DNA of 64,000 nt from Geopseudomonas aromaticivorans (GTDB lineage Bacteria > Pseudomonadota > Gammaproteobacteria > Pseudomonadales > Pseudomonadaceae), in the NCBI RefSeq assembly GCF_019097855.1, contig NZ_JAHRGL010000062.1:1-64000 (forward strand). The letters are read 5' to 3'. Of this stretch, positions 35,285-44,444 are shown in pieces (within the stretch, counting starts at the first letter, position 1; the number at the start of each line of letters is the position of its first letter). The notes beneath the pieces were generated by a model. The model searched no databases. It saw only the letters and a program-made list of their open reading frames with translations, and was not told where the DNA came from. A program made the translations under genes and the position numbers.

Positions 35285-35314
35285 TTATTGGAATAAAAAA
35301 GCAGCTGTTATAGT
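35285..35314 (+). promoter_or_regulatory. Likely promoter of the sulfate-binding-protein gene
   Basis: TTATTG (35285-35290) and TATAGT (35309-35314) with an 18-base spacer in an AT-rich stretch. The AT-rich DNA just upstream (35265-35300) is where CysB would be expected to bind in sulfur-regulated genes; no exact site was defined. Confidence 0.45.
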
Positions 35315-35342
35315 CCCGGGATAATTACACTGCCTTGAGGAC

Positions 35343-36344
35343 ATGCCCGTGAAACGACTGTTCAGTGCCTCCCTGCTGGCCGCCTCCCTGCTGGCGGCCG
35401 GTACCAGTCAGGCTGCCACCCTGCTCAACGTCTCCTACGACGTGATGCGCGACTTCTACAAGGACTACAACCCGGCGTTCCAGAAGCACTGGCAGGCCGA
35501 GGGTGGCAAGCCGCTGACCATCCAGATGTCCCACGGCGGCTCGAGCAAGCAGGCCCGCGCGGTGATCGATGGCCTGCCGGCCGACGTGATCACCATGAAC
35601 ATGGCCACCGACATCAACGCCCTGCACGACCACGGCCAACTGATCCCGCAGGACTGGGCGGCCCGCCTGCCGGACAACAGCGCGCCCTTCACCTCGGCCA
35701 CCGTGTTCATCGTGCGCAAGGGCAACCCCAAGGGCCTCAAGGACTGGCCGGACCTGCTGAAGAGCGGCGTCGAGGTGGTGGTTCCCAACCCGAAAACCTC
35801 GGGCAACGGCCGCTACACCTACCTGTCGGCCTGGGGCTACGTGCTGAAGAACGGCGGTGACGAAAAGGCGGCCAAGGACTTCGTCGGCAAGCTGTTCAAG
35901 CAGGCACCGGTGCTGGACACCGGCGGTCGCGCCGCCACCACCACCTTCATGCAGAACCAGATCGGCGACGTGCTGATCACCTTCGAGAACGAAGCCGAGA
36001 TGATCGCCCGCGAATTCGGCCGCGGCGGCTTCGAAGTGGTCTACCCGAGCGTGTCCGCCGAGGCGGAGCCGCCCGTGGCGGTGGTCGACAAGGTGGTCGA
36101 CAAGAAAGGCACTCGCAAGGAGGCCGAGGCCTACCTGAAGTACCTGTGGTCGGACGAGGCCCAGCGCATCGCCGCCAACAACTACCTGCGCCCGCGCAAC
36201 CCGGCGATCCTCGCCGAGTTCGCCGACCGCTTCCCGAAAGTGGATTTCCTGCCGGTGGTGAAGACCTTCGGCGAGTGGCCGCAGATCCAGAAGACTCACT
36301 TCAACGACGGCGGCGTGTTCGACCAGGTCTATACCGCGCAATAA
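35343..36344 (+). CDS. sbp: Sulfate ABC transporter periplasmic binding protein
   Basis: The product has 333 residues with a signal peptide (cleavage after SQA at about residue 24). The family pattern is clear: LLNVSYDVMRDFYKDYNPAF, the SHGGSSKQARAVIDG loop that contacts sulfate, GLPADVITMN, NPKTSGNGRYTYLSAWGY, and the late EAYLKYLWSDEAQRI. It captures sulfate or thiosulfate for a CysTWA-type importer, whose other genes are not in the window. GAGG lies only two bases before this ATG and eight bases before a GTG at 35349, so the GTG may be the true start. Sulfur-starvation control by CysB is expected from the family. Confidence 0.95.
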   Translation: MPVKRLFSASLLAASLLAAGTSQAATLLNVSYDVMRDFYKDYNPAFQKHWQAEGGKPLTIQMSHGGSSKQARAVIDGLPADVITMNMATDINALHDHGQLIPQDWAARLPDNSAPFTSATVFIVRKGNPKGLKDWPDLLKSGVEVVVPNPKTSGNGRYTYLSAWGYVLKNGGDEKAAKDFVGKLFKQAPVLDTGGRAATTTFMQNQIGDVLITFENEAEMIAREFGRGGFEVVYPSVSAEAEPPVAVVDKVVDKKGTRKEAEAYLKYLWSDEAQRIAANNYLRPRNPAILAEFADRFPKVDFLPVVKTFGEWPQIQKTHFNDGGVFDQVYTAQ

Positions 36345-36356
36345 CACTGACGCGAA

Positions 36357-36396
36357 CAAAAAAGGCGCTGCGGTTTATCCCCAGCGCCTTTTTGCA
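36357..36396 (+). terminator. Terminator after the sulfate-binding-protein gene
   Basis: Stem AAAGGCGCTG/CAGCGCCTTT with an eleven-base loop and T-run, 13 bases after the stop. Also A-rich at the 5' side, so it may act on the minus strand too. Confidence 0.8.
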
Positions 36397-36420
36397 TTTA
36401 GCCGGCCACGCCGCACGGCG

Positions 36421-37353
36421 CTACCACTGGCGCCCGCCCCGGTAGTCCTGGTGCTGCACGCCACCACGGGAGCCCTCAGCCTCCTGCCGATCGCGCGGAT
36501 TCGACTGGATCAGCGCACGCCGGGTGCGCTGCTGATCCTGCTCGCGCCCCTGCGTACGCTGCTCGCTGTGCCGCTCGGAGCGCTGTTCACCCCGCTGGTC
36601 ATTGCCACGCTGATCACGCTGCTGCCATTGCCCACCCTGACGCCCATCGTAACGCGGCGACTGGCGATTCTGTGGCGTGTCCTGGCGCTCCCAGCGGTTG
36701 TCGCCGCGATTGCGCTGCATGTCGTGCGGCTGGAGATCGCGGCGACTCGGGGCGTCGCGCAGATCGCGGTTGTCCCGCTGCTCCCAGCGGTTGTCGACCC
36801 GCTTGCGCTCCATCTCACGCTGCTGCAGGTCACGCCGATTCTGGTAATTGCGCAGGTCGCGGTTGTCCCGCTGCTCCCAGCGGTTGTCGTCCCGCTTGCG
36901 CTCCATCTCGCGCTGCTGCAGATCGCGCCGATGCTGGTAATTGCGCAGATCGCGGTTGTCCCGCTGCTCCCAGCGGTTGTCGTCGCGGCGGTCATAGCGG
37001 TCATAGCCGCGCCCGGGCGCGTCGTCGAAACGCCGCCCCGGGTAACCCGGGTAGTAACGCTGGCCCAGCCGCGGCGGTACGTAGCGATGCTCGATTATCC
37101 GCCACGGACCGTTGTAGCGCGGCCCCGAGCTCCAGTAATTGTCATGCCAGCGATAGTACGTATGGTCGTGGTAGTAGACGTACGGGTAACCGATGCTGAC
37201 GTACACCCGCAGATCGTCATCCCAGCGCCACTGACCATAAGAGGGCGGCGGGTAAGGCCTGCCGTAGTATGGGCCGGGATCTCCCGCGGTAACGGTGCAG
37301 GCAGTCAGCGGCAGGAGCAGCGCGATCAGTATTCCTACAGCAAAACGCCTCAT
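36421..37353 (-). CDS. Repeat-rich lipoprotein (R/D/Q-rich)
   Basis: The product has 310 residues. A lipoprotein signal ends in LTAC (Cys19). Residues 25-120 are rich in Tyr, Pro, Trp and Gly (YYGRPYPPPSYGQWRWDDDLRVY), similar to envelope proteins with a YXWXXG-like pattern. Residues 123-220 hold three full and one partial copies of a 31-residue repeat (core DNRWEQRDNRDLRNYQ). The tail is Gln/Arg-rich and likely disordered. It would sit on the periplasmic side of a membrane. Function unknown; a very long open frame on the other strand is a codon-bias shadow. Confidence 0.7.
   Translation of the reverse strand: MRRFAVGILIALLLPLTACTVTAGDPGPYYGRPYPPPSYGQWRWDDDLRVYVSIGYPYVYYHDHTYYRWHDNYWSSGPRYNGPWRIIEHRYVPPRLGQRYYPGYPGRRFDDAPGRGYDRYDRRDDNRWEQRDNRDLRNYQHRRDLQQREMERKRDDNRWEQRDNRDLRNYQNRRDLQQREMERKRVDNRWEQRDNRDLRDAPSRRDLQPHDMQRNRGDNRWERQDTPQNRQSPRYDGRQGGQWQQRDQRGNDQRGEQRSERHSEQRTQGREQDQQRTRRALIQSNPRDRQEAEGSRGGVQHQDYRGGRQW
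36709..36987 (-). repeat. Three 93-bp coding tandem repeats
   Basis: Each 93-bp unit encodes 31 residues. Units 1 and 2 are nearly identical in DNA and protein; unit 3 is more diverged and a partial fourth follows. Copy number could vary between strains by slippage or recombination without loss of frame. Confidence 0.8.
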
Positions 37354-37597
37354 TTGCTAGCCTCCACAGCAGGAAAGAACCTGCTGAAAGCGTTGATTGG
37401 CGGCACCCGCACGCATCATCACGACTGCCATTGTTGCTCTCGGTGCGCCTGGCGCGCCCGAGCAGGAAGGTACGCATTACCCAGCCCCGAAACTACACGG
37501 CGGCGTCACAAAGTCAGACAACGCGCCGGGGGACTTGTTGCAACGACCGCCGGACAACCGCAACACTGTGGCAGAGATCACCAGGCAGCCCGCCCGC

Positions 37598-38911
37598 ATG
37601 AGCGCTCCACTGCACGCCTACCGCACCGCCCTGCTGTACAGCCTGGACGACCCAGCCAGGGTCGGTGTCGATTCCAGCTATCGCTATCTGCCGGACGGCC
37701 TGTTGCTGGTCGAGGCGGGCCGCATCCGCGCCATCGACAGCGCGGCGAACCTGCTGCCGCAGCTGCCGGCCGGCACCCCGCTGCAGCACTGGTCCGACAC
37801 GCTGATCGTCCCCGGCTTCGTCGACACCCACATCCACTACCCACAGACCGGCATCGTCGGCGCCGGCGGCGAGCAGCTGCTGGACTGGCTGGCGCGCCAC
37901 ACCTATCCGGCCGAACTACGCTTCGCCGACCGCGACTACGCCGAACAGGTGGCGCGCTTCTTCGTCGCCGAGCTGCTGCGCAACGGCACTACCAGCGCCC
38001 TGGTGTTTCCGACCGTGCACCCCGAGTCGGTGGATGCTTTCTTCACGGTCGCCGCCGAACTGGACCTGCGCATGCTGTGCGGCAAGGTGCTGATGGACCG
38101 CAACGCCCCGCCGGCGCTGTGCGACACCGCACAGCGCGGCTACGAGCAGAGCCAGGCGCTGATCGAGCGCTGGCACGGCAGGGGCCGCCTCGGCTATGCG
38201 GTGACGCCGCGCTTCGCCGGCAGCTGCAGCGACGCGCAGCTGGCGATAGCCGGGCGTCTGCTGCGCGAGTATCCCGGCGTGCACCTGCACACCCATCTGG
38301 CCGAGAACCGCAAGGAGGTCGCCTGGGTACGCTCGCTGTTCCCCGCGCGCAGCAGCTACCTGGACGTCTACGCCCACCACGACCTGGTCGGCCCGCGCTC
38401 GGTGTTCGCCCACGCCATCCACCTCGGCGACCGCGACTGCCGGCAGCTGGCCGCCAGCGGCGCCGCGGTGGCCTTCTGCCCCACCTCCAACCTGTTCCTC
38501 GGCAGTGGCCTGTTCGACCTCGGCCGTGCGGAACGGCTGGGCCTGAAGGTCGGCATCGGCAGCGACATCGGCGCCGGCACCAGCTTCTCGCTGCTGCAGA
38601 CGCTGAACGAGGCGTACAAGGTGGAACAGTTGCAGGGCCGCACCCTCGATCCCTTCAAGGCGCTGTACCTGGCCACCCTCGGCGGCGCCCGCGCGCTCGG
38701 CCTGGACGACCGGATCGGCAGCCTCGCCCCCGGCCACGAGGCCGATTTCGTGGTGCTGGACTGGCAGGCCACGCCGCTGCTGCAGTTCCGCCTGCAGCAG
38801 GCGCAGAGCCTCGCCGAACGCCTGGCCGTGTTGCTGACCCTCGGTGACGACCGCGTGGTGCGGGAAACCTTCGTCGCCGGACAGTCGCGGCATCGGCGCG
38901 ACGCGAACTGA
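37598..38911 (+). CDS. guaD: Guanine deaminase
   Basis: The product has 437 residues from the ATG at 37598. Amidohydrolase features are complete: VPGFVDTHIHYPQTG with the first metal histidines, the LRNGTTSALVFPTVHPES block, HLHTHLAENRKEV, FAHAIHLGDRDC, the FCPTSNLFLGSGLF stretch and the final GSDIGAGTSFSLLQ. The last metal ligand Asp is in this motif. It converts guanine to xanthine in purine catabolism. In P. aeruginosa it is near xanthine dehydrogenase genes; those are not in this window. The longer upstream frame has no support. Confidence 0.94.
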   Translation: MSAPLHAYRTALLYSLDDPARVGVDSSYRYLPDGLLLVEAGRIRAIDSAANLLPQLPAGTPLQHWSDTLIVPGFVDTHIHYPQTGIVGAGGEQLLDWLARHTYPAELRFADRDYAEQVARFFVAELLRNGTTSALVFPTVHPESVDAFFTVAAELDLRMLCGKVLMDRNAPPALCDTAQRGYEQSQALIERWHGRGRLGYAVTPRFAGSCSDAQLAIAGRLLREYPGVHLHTHLAENRKEVAWVRSLFPARSSYLDVYAHHDLVGPRSVFAHAIHLGDRDCRQLAASGAAVAFCPTSNLFLGSGLFDLGRAERLGLKVGIGSDIGAGTSFSLLQTLNEAYKVEQLQGRTLDPFKALYLATLGGARALGLDDRIGSLAPGHEADFVVLDWQATPLLQFRLQQAQSLAERLAVLLTLGDDRVVRETFVAGQSRHRRDAN

Positions 38912-39000
38912 GCCGTGGCTGCTTTCGCGACATTCGCGCTCCGCTATCATGGCCGCGCGCAGCACACCGGCTGCCCGTTCACCACAAACAGGACAATGCG

Positions 39001-39213
39001 ATGAAGGAATACAAGGTCACCCTGTACCGGGAAGGCATGCTCGGCTCGCTGCTGCTCGGCGCCTCCAAGGTCGACCCGGAGAAGTTCAGCGACTTTCTCA
39101 ACCGGAACGCCCGCGAGGGCTGGCGGGTGATCACCATGGAAAAGGACGTCCGCCGCATGCTGTTGCTGTGGAAGCGCGAAGCCTATCTGGTGATCATGGA
39201 GCGCGACCGGTGA
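39001..39213 (+). CDS. DUF4177-like small protein
   Basis: The product has 70 residues. It starts MKEYKVTLYREGMLGSLLLG and continues with VDPEKFSDFLNRNAREGWRVITMEKD, the pattern of DUF4177 (short alpha-beta proteins). Three conserved hydrophobic strands and one helix can be seen. No signal peptide. The stop overlaps the GTG of the next gene (GTGA), so the two are made together. The function of DUF4177 is unknown. Confidence 0.75.
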   Translation: MKEYKVTLYREGMLGSLLLGASKVDPEKFSDFLNRNAREGWRVITMEKDVRRMLLLWKREAYLVIMERDR

Positions 39214-39422
39214 GAACCGGCGCGATCGTCTGCCTGCTCGTCTTCGTCAGCTGGGTTGCGCTGGCGCTGGTGCAGCTGTGGTTCGCCCCGCTGAGCGGCG
39301 AGCTGTTCTTCAAGCTGACCGTCACCGCCGGGGCGCTGTTCGTCGTCGCCCTCGCCATCACCCTGGTGGTGAACGAGTACGGTCGCAACAAGAAGCTCAA
39401 AGACGGCGGCTATCTCGATTGA
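39210..39422 (+). CDS. Small two-pass membrane protein, coupled to the DUF4177 gene
   Basis: The product has 70 residues starting at GTG 39210 inside the stop codon of the previous gene. Two membrane helices are clear (AIVCLLVFVSWVALALVQLWF and LFFKLTVTAGALFVVALAITLVV), and a basic C-terminal tail (EYGRNKKLKDGGYLD) faces the cytoplasm. I do not recognise the family. The overlap suggests it works together with the DUF4177 protein, perhaps as a membrane anchor. Confidence 0.7.
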   Translation: MRTGAIVCLLVFVSWVALALVQLWFAPLSGELFFKLTVTAGALFVVALAITLVVNEYGRNKKLKDGGYLD

Positions 39423-39435
39423 TCCCCGCCGCCCC

Positions 39436-39549
39436 GCAGGGTGGGTCAGGCCGCAGGCCGTAACCCACCAACCGGTCGCAAGACCGGCCTGCAGCATGCC
39501 TGGCGGCATGATCGGCGGGTTACGCCGCAATGCGGCGAACCCACCCTGC
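39436..39549. repeat. REP-like inverted repeat between convergent genes
   Basis: Outer arms GCAGGGTGGGT (39436-39446) and ACCCACCCTGC (39539-39549) are perfect complements. Inside lie smaller hairpins, including a CCGGTC/GACCGG stem and a CGCCGCAATGCGGCG stem. It fills the gap between the small membrane-protein gene and ccmI and may end both transcripts. Confidence 0.7.
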
Positions 39550-39553
39550 ATCA

Positions 39554-40756
39554 CTACTTCTGATCGGCCCGATCAATCACCAGCTTCTGGTCGCCGACCT
39601 CGGCGGTCTTGAGGACCTCGCTCTGGCCGACCCATTCGCCGGCAGTCGGCGTGCCGGCCCGGGAAACCCGCGCCACCAGGCGGATCTCGGCGAAGTTGGA
39701 CAGCTTCAACTGCGGCATCATGGCATCGCTGTCGGACAGGCTGACCTCCACCGGCAGGTCGGAGACCTTCAGGCGTTTGGCGGCCAGCGGCATCGGCGGG
39801 CCGGAGGCGGCGCGGGCGAAGATGAACAGGGTATCGTCCGGCTGCACCTTGGCGGCCAGTTCCGGCGCCAGGCTGACACTCACCTTGATGGCCAGCGGCG
39901 CCGCGGGCGGCGGCGCTTCGGGCATGCTTTCGCCACGCGCGGCGAGCTGCTCGCGAGCACGGGCGATGCCGCCCTGGATCGGCTCGCGCGACGGGTCGTT
40001 CGGTTGCAGCGTGGCGACCAGACGCTCCCAATAGCGCACCGCATCGACGAAACGCTGCTCCTCGAAAGCGGCGATGCCGAGCAGGCCGAGGGTGGTGGGC
40101 TCCTGCGGGTCGAGGCGCAGCGTTTCCTCGCCGAGACTGCGCACCTCGTCGGTGAACTTCTGTCCGCCGGCGAAGTACAGCGCCTGCGCCCACTGGCCGA
40201 GCAGCTCCGGCTGGCGGCCCGCCAGCTCGACGGCACGCCCGAAGGCCGGGGCGGCCTCCTTGGGACGCTGCTGGGCCATGTAGGTGCGGCCGAGGAAGTA
40301 CCAGGCCTCGGCCTGATCCGGTTGCAGACGCACCGTCTCCTCGAGACGCGCGGTCATTTCCTCGATGTTCTTCGGCTCGGTGGCCAGCTGCTGGCTCAGC
40401 TTGAGCGCATCGCTGGCGCCCCAGTGCAGGTACAGGCCGAGGCCGAGCACCGGCATCAGCAGGGCCATCGCCAGCGGCAGCCAGCGGCCCAGTTTGCGCT
40501 GCGCGCCTTCGGCCTGTTCGGCGTCGGCCAGCAGCTCGCGAGCGGCCTCGCCACGGCCGGTTTCCAGCTGGGCGGCATCGAGGGCGCCGGCCGCATGCTG
40601 GGCGTCCAGTTCGGCGACGCGCTCCTGGTACAGGGCGACGTTGAGGGCGGTGCGGTCTTCCTCGGCCTGGGCGCGACGGCCGCGCAGCAGCGGAATCAGC
40701 AGGAAAGCGAACGCCACCAGCAGCAGCGCTGCGGCGGCAAGCCAGAAAGCGGTCAT
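39554..40756 (-). CDS. ccmI: Cytochrome c biogenesis protein CcmI
   Basis: The product has 400 residues. The first part is a two-helix membrane domain (AAAALLLVAFAFLLIPLL and LPLAMALLMPVLGLGLYL) with a cytoplasmic loop containing a coiled coil. A periplasmic TPR part follows (about 120-270, with QAEAWYFLGRTYMAQQRPKEAAPAF). The rest is a C-terminal beta-rich domain typical of Pseudomonas CcmI/CycH. It hands apocytochrome c to CcmF/CcmH for haem attachment. It is the last gene of the ccm operon and overlaps ccmH by four bases. Confidence 0.94.
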   Translation of the reverse strand: MTAFWLAAAALLLVAFAFLLIPLLRGRRAQAEEDRTALNVALYQERVAELDAQHAAGALDAAQLETGRGEAARELLADAEQAEGAQRKLGRWLPLAMALLMPVLGLGLYLHWGASDALKLSQQLATEPKNIEEMTARLEETVRLQPDQAEAWYFLGRTYMAQQRPKEAAPAFGRAVELAGRQPELLGQWAQALYFAGGQKFTDEVRSLGEETLRLDPQEPTTLGLLGIAAFEEQRFVDAVRYWERLVATLQPNDPSREPIQGGIARAREQLAARGESMPEAPPPAAPLAIKVSVSLAPELAAKVQPDDTLFIFARAASGPPMPLAAKRLKVSDLPVEVSLSDSDAMMPQLKLSNFAEIRLVARVSRAGTPTAGEWVGQSEVLKTAEVGDQKLVIDRADQK

Positions 40757-41289
40757 CGGTCAGCCTTGGTGTGGTCGGCGGAGCTCTGCTCGGCCGAGCT
40801 CGTGTGAACAGAATTCTTCAGCAGTTGCTCGAGGCGCGCACGCTCCTCGGCGGAGAGGTCGGCACCCTGGCCGGAGGCCGCGGGACGACGGCGGCGCAGG
40901 ACGATCAGCGCCAGCACGCCGAGGCCGCCGCCGAGCAGCAGCCACGGGCCGTACCAGAGCAGCCAGGTGCGCGCGTTGACCGGCGGGTTGTAGCGTACGA
41001 AGTCGCCGTAGCGGGCCACCAGGAAGTCGACGATCTCGTCGTTGCTCTTGCCCTCGCCGAGCATGCGGTGGATCTCGCGGCGCAGGTCCATGGCGATCGG
41101 CGCATCGGAGTCGGCGATGTTCTGGTTCTGGCACTTCGGGCAGCGCAGCTCCTCGGTGAGGGTGCGGTAGCGGGCGCGGTCGCCCTCGTCCTTGAACTCG
41201 TAGGTGTCGATGGCCGCGTGGGCGCCCAGCGACAGGGTCAGGCCCAGCAGGCCCCCGGCCAGCCAACGGTTGCTCAGCAGTCGTTTCAT
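40753..41289 (-). CDS. ccmH: Cytochrome c biogenesis thioredoxin-like protein CcmH
   Basis: The product has 178 residues from the ATG at 41289, which overlaps the ccmG stop (TGATG). A signal peptide (1-26) precedes the CcmH domain with the redox motif LRCPKCQNQNI (Cys50, Cys53), then MDLRREIHRMLGEGKSNDEIVDFLVARYGDFVRYNPP. A membrane helix follows (WLLWYGPWLLLGGGLGVLALIVLR), with a short cytoplasmic tail. It reduces the CxxCH disulfide of apocytochrome c. This is the short Pseudomonas form without the C-terminal TPR domain, which is the separate CcmI here. Confidence 0.96.
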   Translation of the reverse strand: MKRLLSNRWLAGGLLGLTLSLGAHAAIDTYEFKDEGDRARYRTLTEELRCPKCQNQNIADSDAPIAMDLRREIHRMLGEGKSNDEIVDFLVARYGDFVRYNPPVNARTWLLWYGPWLLLGGGLGVLALIVLRRRRPAASGQGADLSAEERARLEQLLKNSVHTSSAEQSSADHTKADR

Positions 41290-41822
41290 CAGTGTGCGTC
41301 CACCAGTTCTTGGTACAGCGGCGCCAGCTGCTCGCGCCAGACCCGCTGGTCGATGGCGCCGACGTACTTGTGGCGGATGATGCCGTCCTTGTCGATCAGG
41401 AAGGTCTCCGGCGCCCCGTAGACGCCGAGGTTCAGGCCCAGGCTGCCGGCCTTGTCCTCGATATTGAGCTGGTAGGGATCGAGGTAGTCCTTGAGCCACT
41501 TGCGCGCCGCGGCGTTGTCGTCCTTGTAGTTGACGCCGATGATGTTCACGCCCTGTCCGGCCAGCTGGTTGAGCATCTGGTGCTCGGCCTTGCAGGTCGG
41601 GCACCAGGTCGCCCAGACGTTGACCAGCGCCGGCTTGCCCTTGAGGTCGGCGGCGCTGAGGGTGCGCGCCGAGTCGTGCACCGAAGGCAGCGCGAACTCG
41701 GGAAACGGCTTGCCGATCAGTGCCGAGGGCAATTCGGCCGGATCGAGGAACAGGCCGCGGTAGAGGAACACCGCGAGCCCCAGGAACAGCGCCAGCGGCA
41801 GCAACAGGATTGCGCGTTTCAT
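41289..41822 (-). CDS. ccmG: Thiol:disulfide interchange protein CcmG/DsbE
   Basis: The product has 177 residues. An N-terminal membrane anchor (AILLLPLALFLGLAVFLY) is followed by a thioredoxin-like domain with the active site WCPTC (Cys74, Cys77), the GVNYKDD insertion specific to the family and the cis-Pro loop GVYGAPETFLID. It keeps apocytochrome c and CcmH reduced in the periplasm. ATGA overlap with ccmF. Confidence 0.97.
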   Translation of the reverse strand: MKRAILLLPLALFLGLAVFLYRGLFLDPAELPSALIGKPFPEFALPSVHDSARTLSAADLKGKPALVNVWATWCPTCKAEHQMLNQLAGQGVNIIGVNYKDDNAAARKWLKDYLDPYQLNIEDKAGSLGLNLGVYGAPETFLIDKDGIIRHKYVGAIDQRVWREQLAPLYQELVDAH

Positions 41823-43792
41823 GCTTGAGCTCCAGTCATGCCCAAGGCCTCGCGGGCCTTGGTGGTCACCTTGACCCGGTAGCGGCGGTCGAGGGCGGCG
41901 AGGAAGCCGCCGAGGCCCATCAGCAGGCCGCCCAGCCAGATCCAGCGCACGAACGGCTTGACGTGCAGGCGCACGGCCCAGGCGCCGTCTTCCAGCGGCT
42001 CGCCGAGCGCCACGTAGAGGTCGCGGGTGAAGCCCGGATCGATGCCGGCCTCGGTCATCGGCATGCGCTGCACGGTGTACAGGCGCTTCTCCGGGTGCAG
42101 CACGGTGATCTCGCGGCCGTCCTGCAGCACGTGCACGGTGGCGCGGTCAGAGGTGTAGTTCGGCCCCTGATGGTGCTTGGCGCCATCGAAGACGAACTGG
42201 TAACCGCCGACTTCGACCGACTCGCCCGGCGCCATGCGCAGGTCGCGCTCCAGCGCGTACTGGCTGGACAGCACCACGCCGAGGGCACACACGGCGATGC
42301 CGAAGTGGGCAATCTGCATACCCCAGTAGCTGCGCGACAGGCCGGCGATGCCCTTGAGCAGGCCCTTGTGGCGAGTCTTGTCGAGCAGGTCGCGCAGCCC
42401 GGCGAGCACCACCCAGGCGGCCAGCAGGCAGGTGGCCAGCACCGCCCAGTGGAAGTCGCCGAACAGCCAGGCACCGAGCAGGCCGAACGCACCGCTGACC
42501 ACCAGCACCGGCAGCAGCATGCCACTCAGCCACTTCAGCGGGGTGTCCTTCCAGCGCACCAGCACGCCGACCCCGAGGGCCAGCATGAGGATGGCCATCA
42601 GCGGCAGGAACAGCGCATTGAAGTACGGCGGGCCGACCGACAGCTTGGCGCCGGTCAGCGCATCCAGCACCAGCGGGTACAGGGTGCCGAGCAGGACCAT
42701 CGCACAGGCCACCACCAGCACCAGGTTGTTGGCCAGCAGCAGGGTCTCGCGCGACCACAGACCGAAACCGATGTTGCTCTTGACCACCGGCGCGCGCAGG
42801 GCGAACAAGGTCAGCGAGCTGCCGACCACGAACAGCAGGAAGATCAGGATGAAGGTGCCGCGCTCGGGGTCGGCGGCGAAGGCATGCACCGAGGTCAGCA
42901 CGCCGGAGCGCACCAGGAAGGTGCCGAGCAGGCTCAGCGAGAAGGCGGCGATGGCCAGCAGCACCGTCCAGCTCTTGAACACGCCGCGTTTCTCGGTCAC
43001 CGCCAGCGAGTGCAGCAGCGCCGTGCCGACCAGCCAGGGCATCAGCGAGGCGTTTTCCACCGGGTCCCAGAACCACCAGCCGCCCCAGCCCAGCTCGTAG
43101 TAGGCCCACCAGGAGCCGAGCACGATGCCGATGCCGAGGAAAGCCCAGGCGACGATGGTCCACGGCCGCGACCAGCGCGCCCAGGCGGCGTCGAGGCGAC
43201 CGCCGAGCAGCGCGGCGATGGCGAAGGCGAACACCACCGAGAAGCCGACGTAGCCCATGTACAGCATCGGTGGGTGGGCGATCAGGCCGATATCCTGCAG
43301 CAGCGGGTTGAGGTCGCGGCCGTCGGTTGGCGCGTTGGGCAGCAGGCGCTCGAACGGGTTGGAGGTGACGATCAGGAACAGCAGGAAGCCGACGCTGATC
43401 ATGCCCATCACCGACAGCACGCGGGCCAGCATCACTTCCGGCAACTGACGGGAGAACACCGACACGGCGAAGGTCCAGGCGCCGAGGATCAGCGCCCACA
43501 GCAGCAGCGAGCCCTCGTGGGCGCCCCACACCGCGCTGAACTTGTAGAACCACGGCAGCGCGCTGTTGGAGTTCTTCGCGACGTAGGCCACCGAGAAGTC
43601 GTCGACCAGGAAGGCCTGGGTCAGGCACAGGAACGAGAACAGGAGGAAGGCGAACTGGCCCCAGGCCGCCGGCCGGGCCAGGCCCATCCACTGGCGATCG
43701 CCGCGCCAGGCGCCGATCAGCGGCAGGCTCGCCTGCACCATAGCCAGGCACAGGGCGAGGATCATGGCCAGGTGGCCGAGTTCGGGGATCAT
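41819..43792 (-). CDS. ccmF: Haem lyase component CcmF
   Basis: The product has 657 residues with about 15 membrane helices. The haem-handling tryptophan-rich motif [18 protein letters not shown] begins at residue 236, with conserved histidines in HEGSLLLW (about 92), AHPPMLY (about 172) and in the later loops. It joins haem from CcmE to apocytochrome c together with CcmH and CcmI. Overlaps both neighbours by four bases, as throughout the operon. Confidence 0.97.
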   Translation of the reverse strand: MIPELGHLAMILALCLAMVQASLPLIGAWRGDRQWMGLARPAAWGQFAFLLFSFLCLTQAFLVDDFSVAYVAKNSNSALPWFYKFSAVWGAHEGSLLLWALILGAWTFAVSVFSRQLPEVMLARVLSVMGMISVGFLLFLIVTSNPFERLLPNAPTDGRDLNPLLQDIGLIAHPPMLYMGYVGFSVVFAFAIAALLGGRLDAAWARWSRPWTIVAWAFLGIGIVLGSWWAYYELGWGGWWFWDPVENASLMPWLVGTALLHSLAVTEKRGVFKSWTVLLAIAAFSLSLLGTFLVRSGVLTSVHAFAADPERGTFILIFLLFVVGSSLTLFALRAPVVKSNIGFGLWSRETLLLANNLVLVVACAMVLLGTLYPLVLDALTGAKLSVGPPYFNALFLPLMAILMLALGVGVLVRWKDTPLKWLSGMLLPVLVVSGAFGLLGAWLFGDFHWAVLATCLLAAWVVLAGLRDLLDKTRHKGLLKGIAGLSRSYWGMQIAHFGIAVCALGVVLSSQYALERDLRMAPGESVEVGGYQFVFDGAKHHQGPNYTSDRATVHVLQDGREITVLHPEKRLYTVQRMPMTEAGIDPGFTRDLYVALGEPLEDGAWAVRLHVKPFVRWIWLGGLLMGLGGFLAALDRRYRVKVTTKAREALGMTGAQA

Positions 43793-44271
43793 TGCGCGCC
43801 TCCCATCTGACCGCCGGCGCTGGCCGGCATGCTGCCTTCCGGCAGCTTGCCGCTGTCCTTGAGCGCCTTGGTCACTTCCGGCGGCATGTACTTCTCGTCG
43901 TGCTTGGCCAGCACCTCGTCGGCCACCAGCACGCCCTCTTCGTTCAGGCGACCGAGCGCGACTATGCCCTGCCCTTCGCGGAACAGGTCGGGGAGGATGC
44001 CGCGGTAGCGGATGGTCACGTCCTTGGCGAAATCGGTGACCACGAACTGCACGTCCAGCGAGTCGGCCGAGCGGCTCACCGAGCCCGTGCGGACCATGCC
44101 ACCGGCACGGATGCGGGTGTCCTGCGGCGCCTCGCCGGCGGCGATCTGCGTCGGCGTGTAGAACAGGTTGATGTTCTGCTGCAGGGCGCTGAGCGCCAGG
44201 CCCACCGCCACGCCGACCCCGGCGAGGATGCCGAGAATGATAAACAGGCGTTTCTTGCGTAGCGGATTCAT
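43789..44271 (-). CDS. ccmE: Haem chaperone CcmE
   Basis: The product has 160 residues. One N-terminal membrane helix ([22 protein letters not shown]) is followed by an OB-fold and the haem-binding motif H124-D-E-K-Y128, in which the histidine forms the covalent haem bond. It ferries haem from CcmC to CcmF in the periplasm. The start overlaps the ccmD stop. Confidence 0.97.
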   Translation of the reverse strand: MNPLRKKRLFIILGILAGVGVAVGLALSALQQNINLFYTPTQIAAGEAPQDTRIRAGGMVRTGSVSRSADSLDVQFVVTDFAKDVTIRYRGILPDLFREGQGIVALGRLNEEGVLVADEVLAKHDEKYMPPEVTKALKDSGKLPEGSMPASAGGQMGGAQ

Positions 44272-44444
44272 TGCTTGTTCTCCCGGCGCAGACGGCGCGC
44301 CTCGTCTTGCAGGTAACGCCGGCGCGCCAGGATTGGCAGCGCCACGTTCAGGGCCAGGACCGCCAGGCTGATGCCGTAGGAGGTCCAGACGTACAGGCCA
44401 TGCTTGCCCATGGCGAAGAAATCGGCGAAGGACTCGAAACTCAC
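44268..44444 (-). CDS. ccmD: Haem exporter small subunit CcmD
   Basis: 58 residues from a GTG at 44444 that overlaps the ccmC stop (GTGA). The chain begins [19 protein letters not shown], has one membrane helix ([18 protein letters not shown]), and ends with a basic tail ([18 protein letters not shown]), the classic CcmD arrangement. It helps release holo-CcmE from CcmABC. The gene is missed by simple ATG-based searches because of its GTG start and small size. Confidence 0.93.
   Translation of the reverse strand: MSFESFADFFAMGKHGLYVWTSYGISLAVLALNVALPILARRRYLQDEARRLRRENKQ

Noticed and set aside
36709-36987. Regular 93-bp repeats considered as a CRISPR array
   Set aside because: The units are contiguous without spacers and in frame within a lipoprotein gene. 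No CRISPR array or cas gene is seen in the window.
36451-38847. A plus-strand open frame of about 800 codons opposite the repeat lipoprotein and across guaD
   Set aside because: Antisense to the lipoprotein repeats and out of frame with guaD; no family resemblance, only low-complexity V/L/A and R/P runs.
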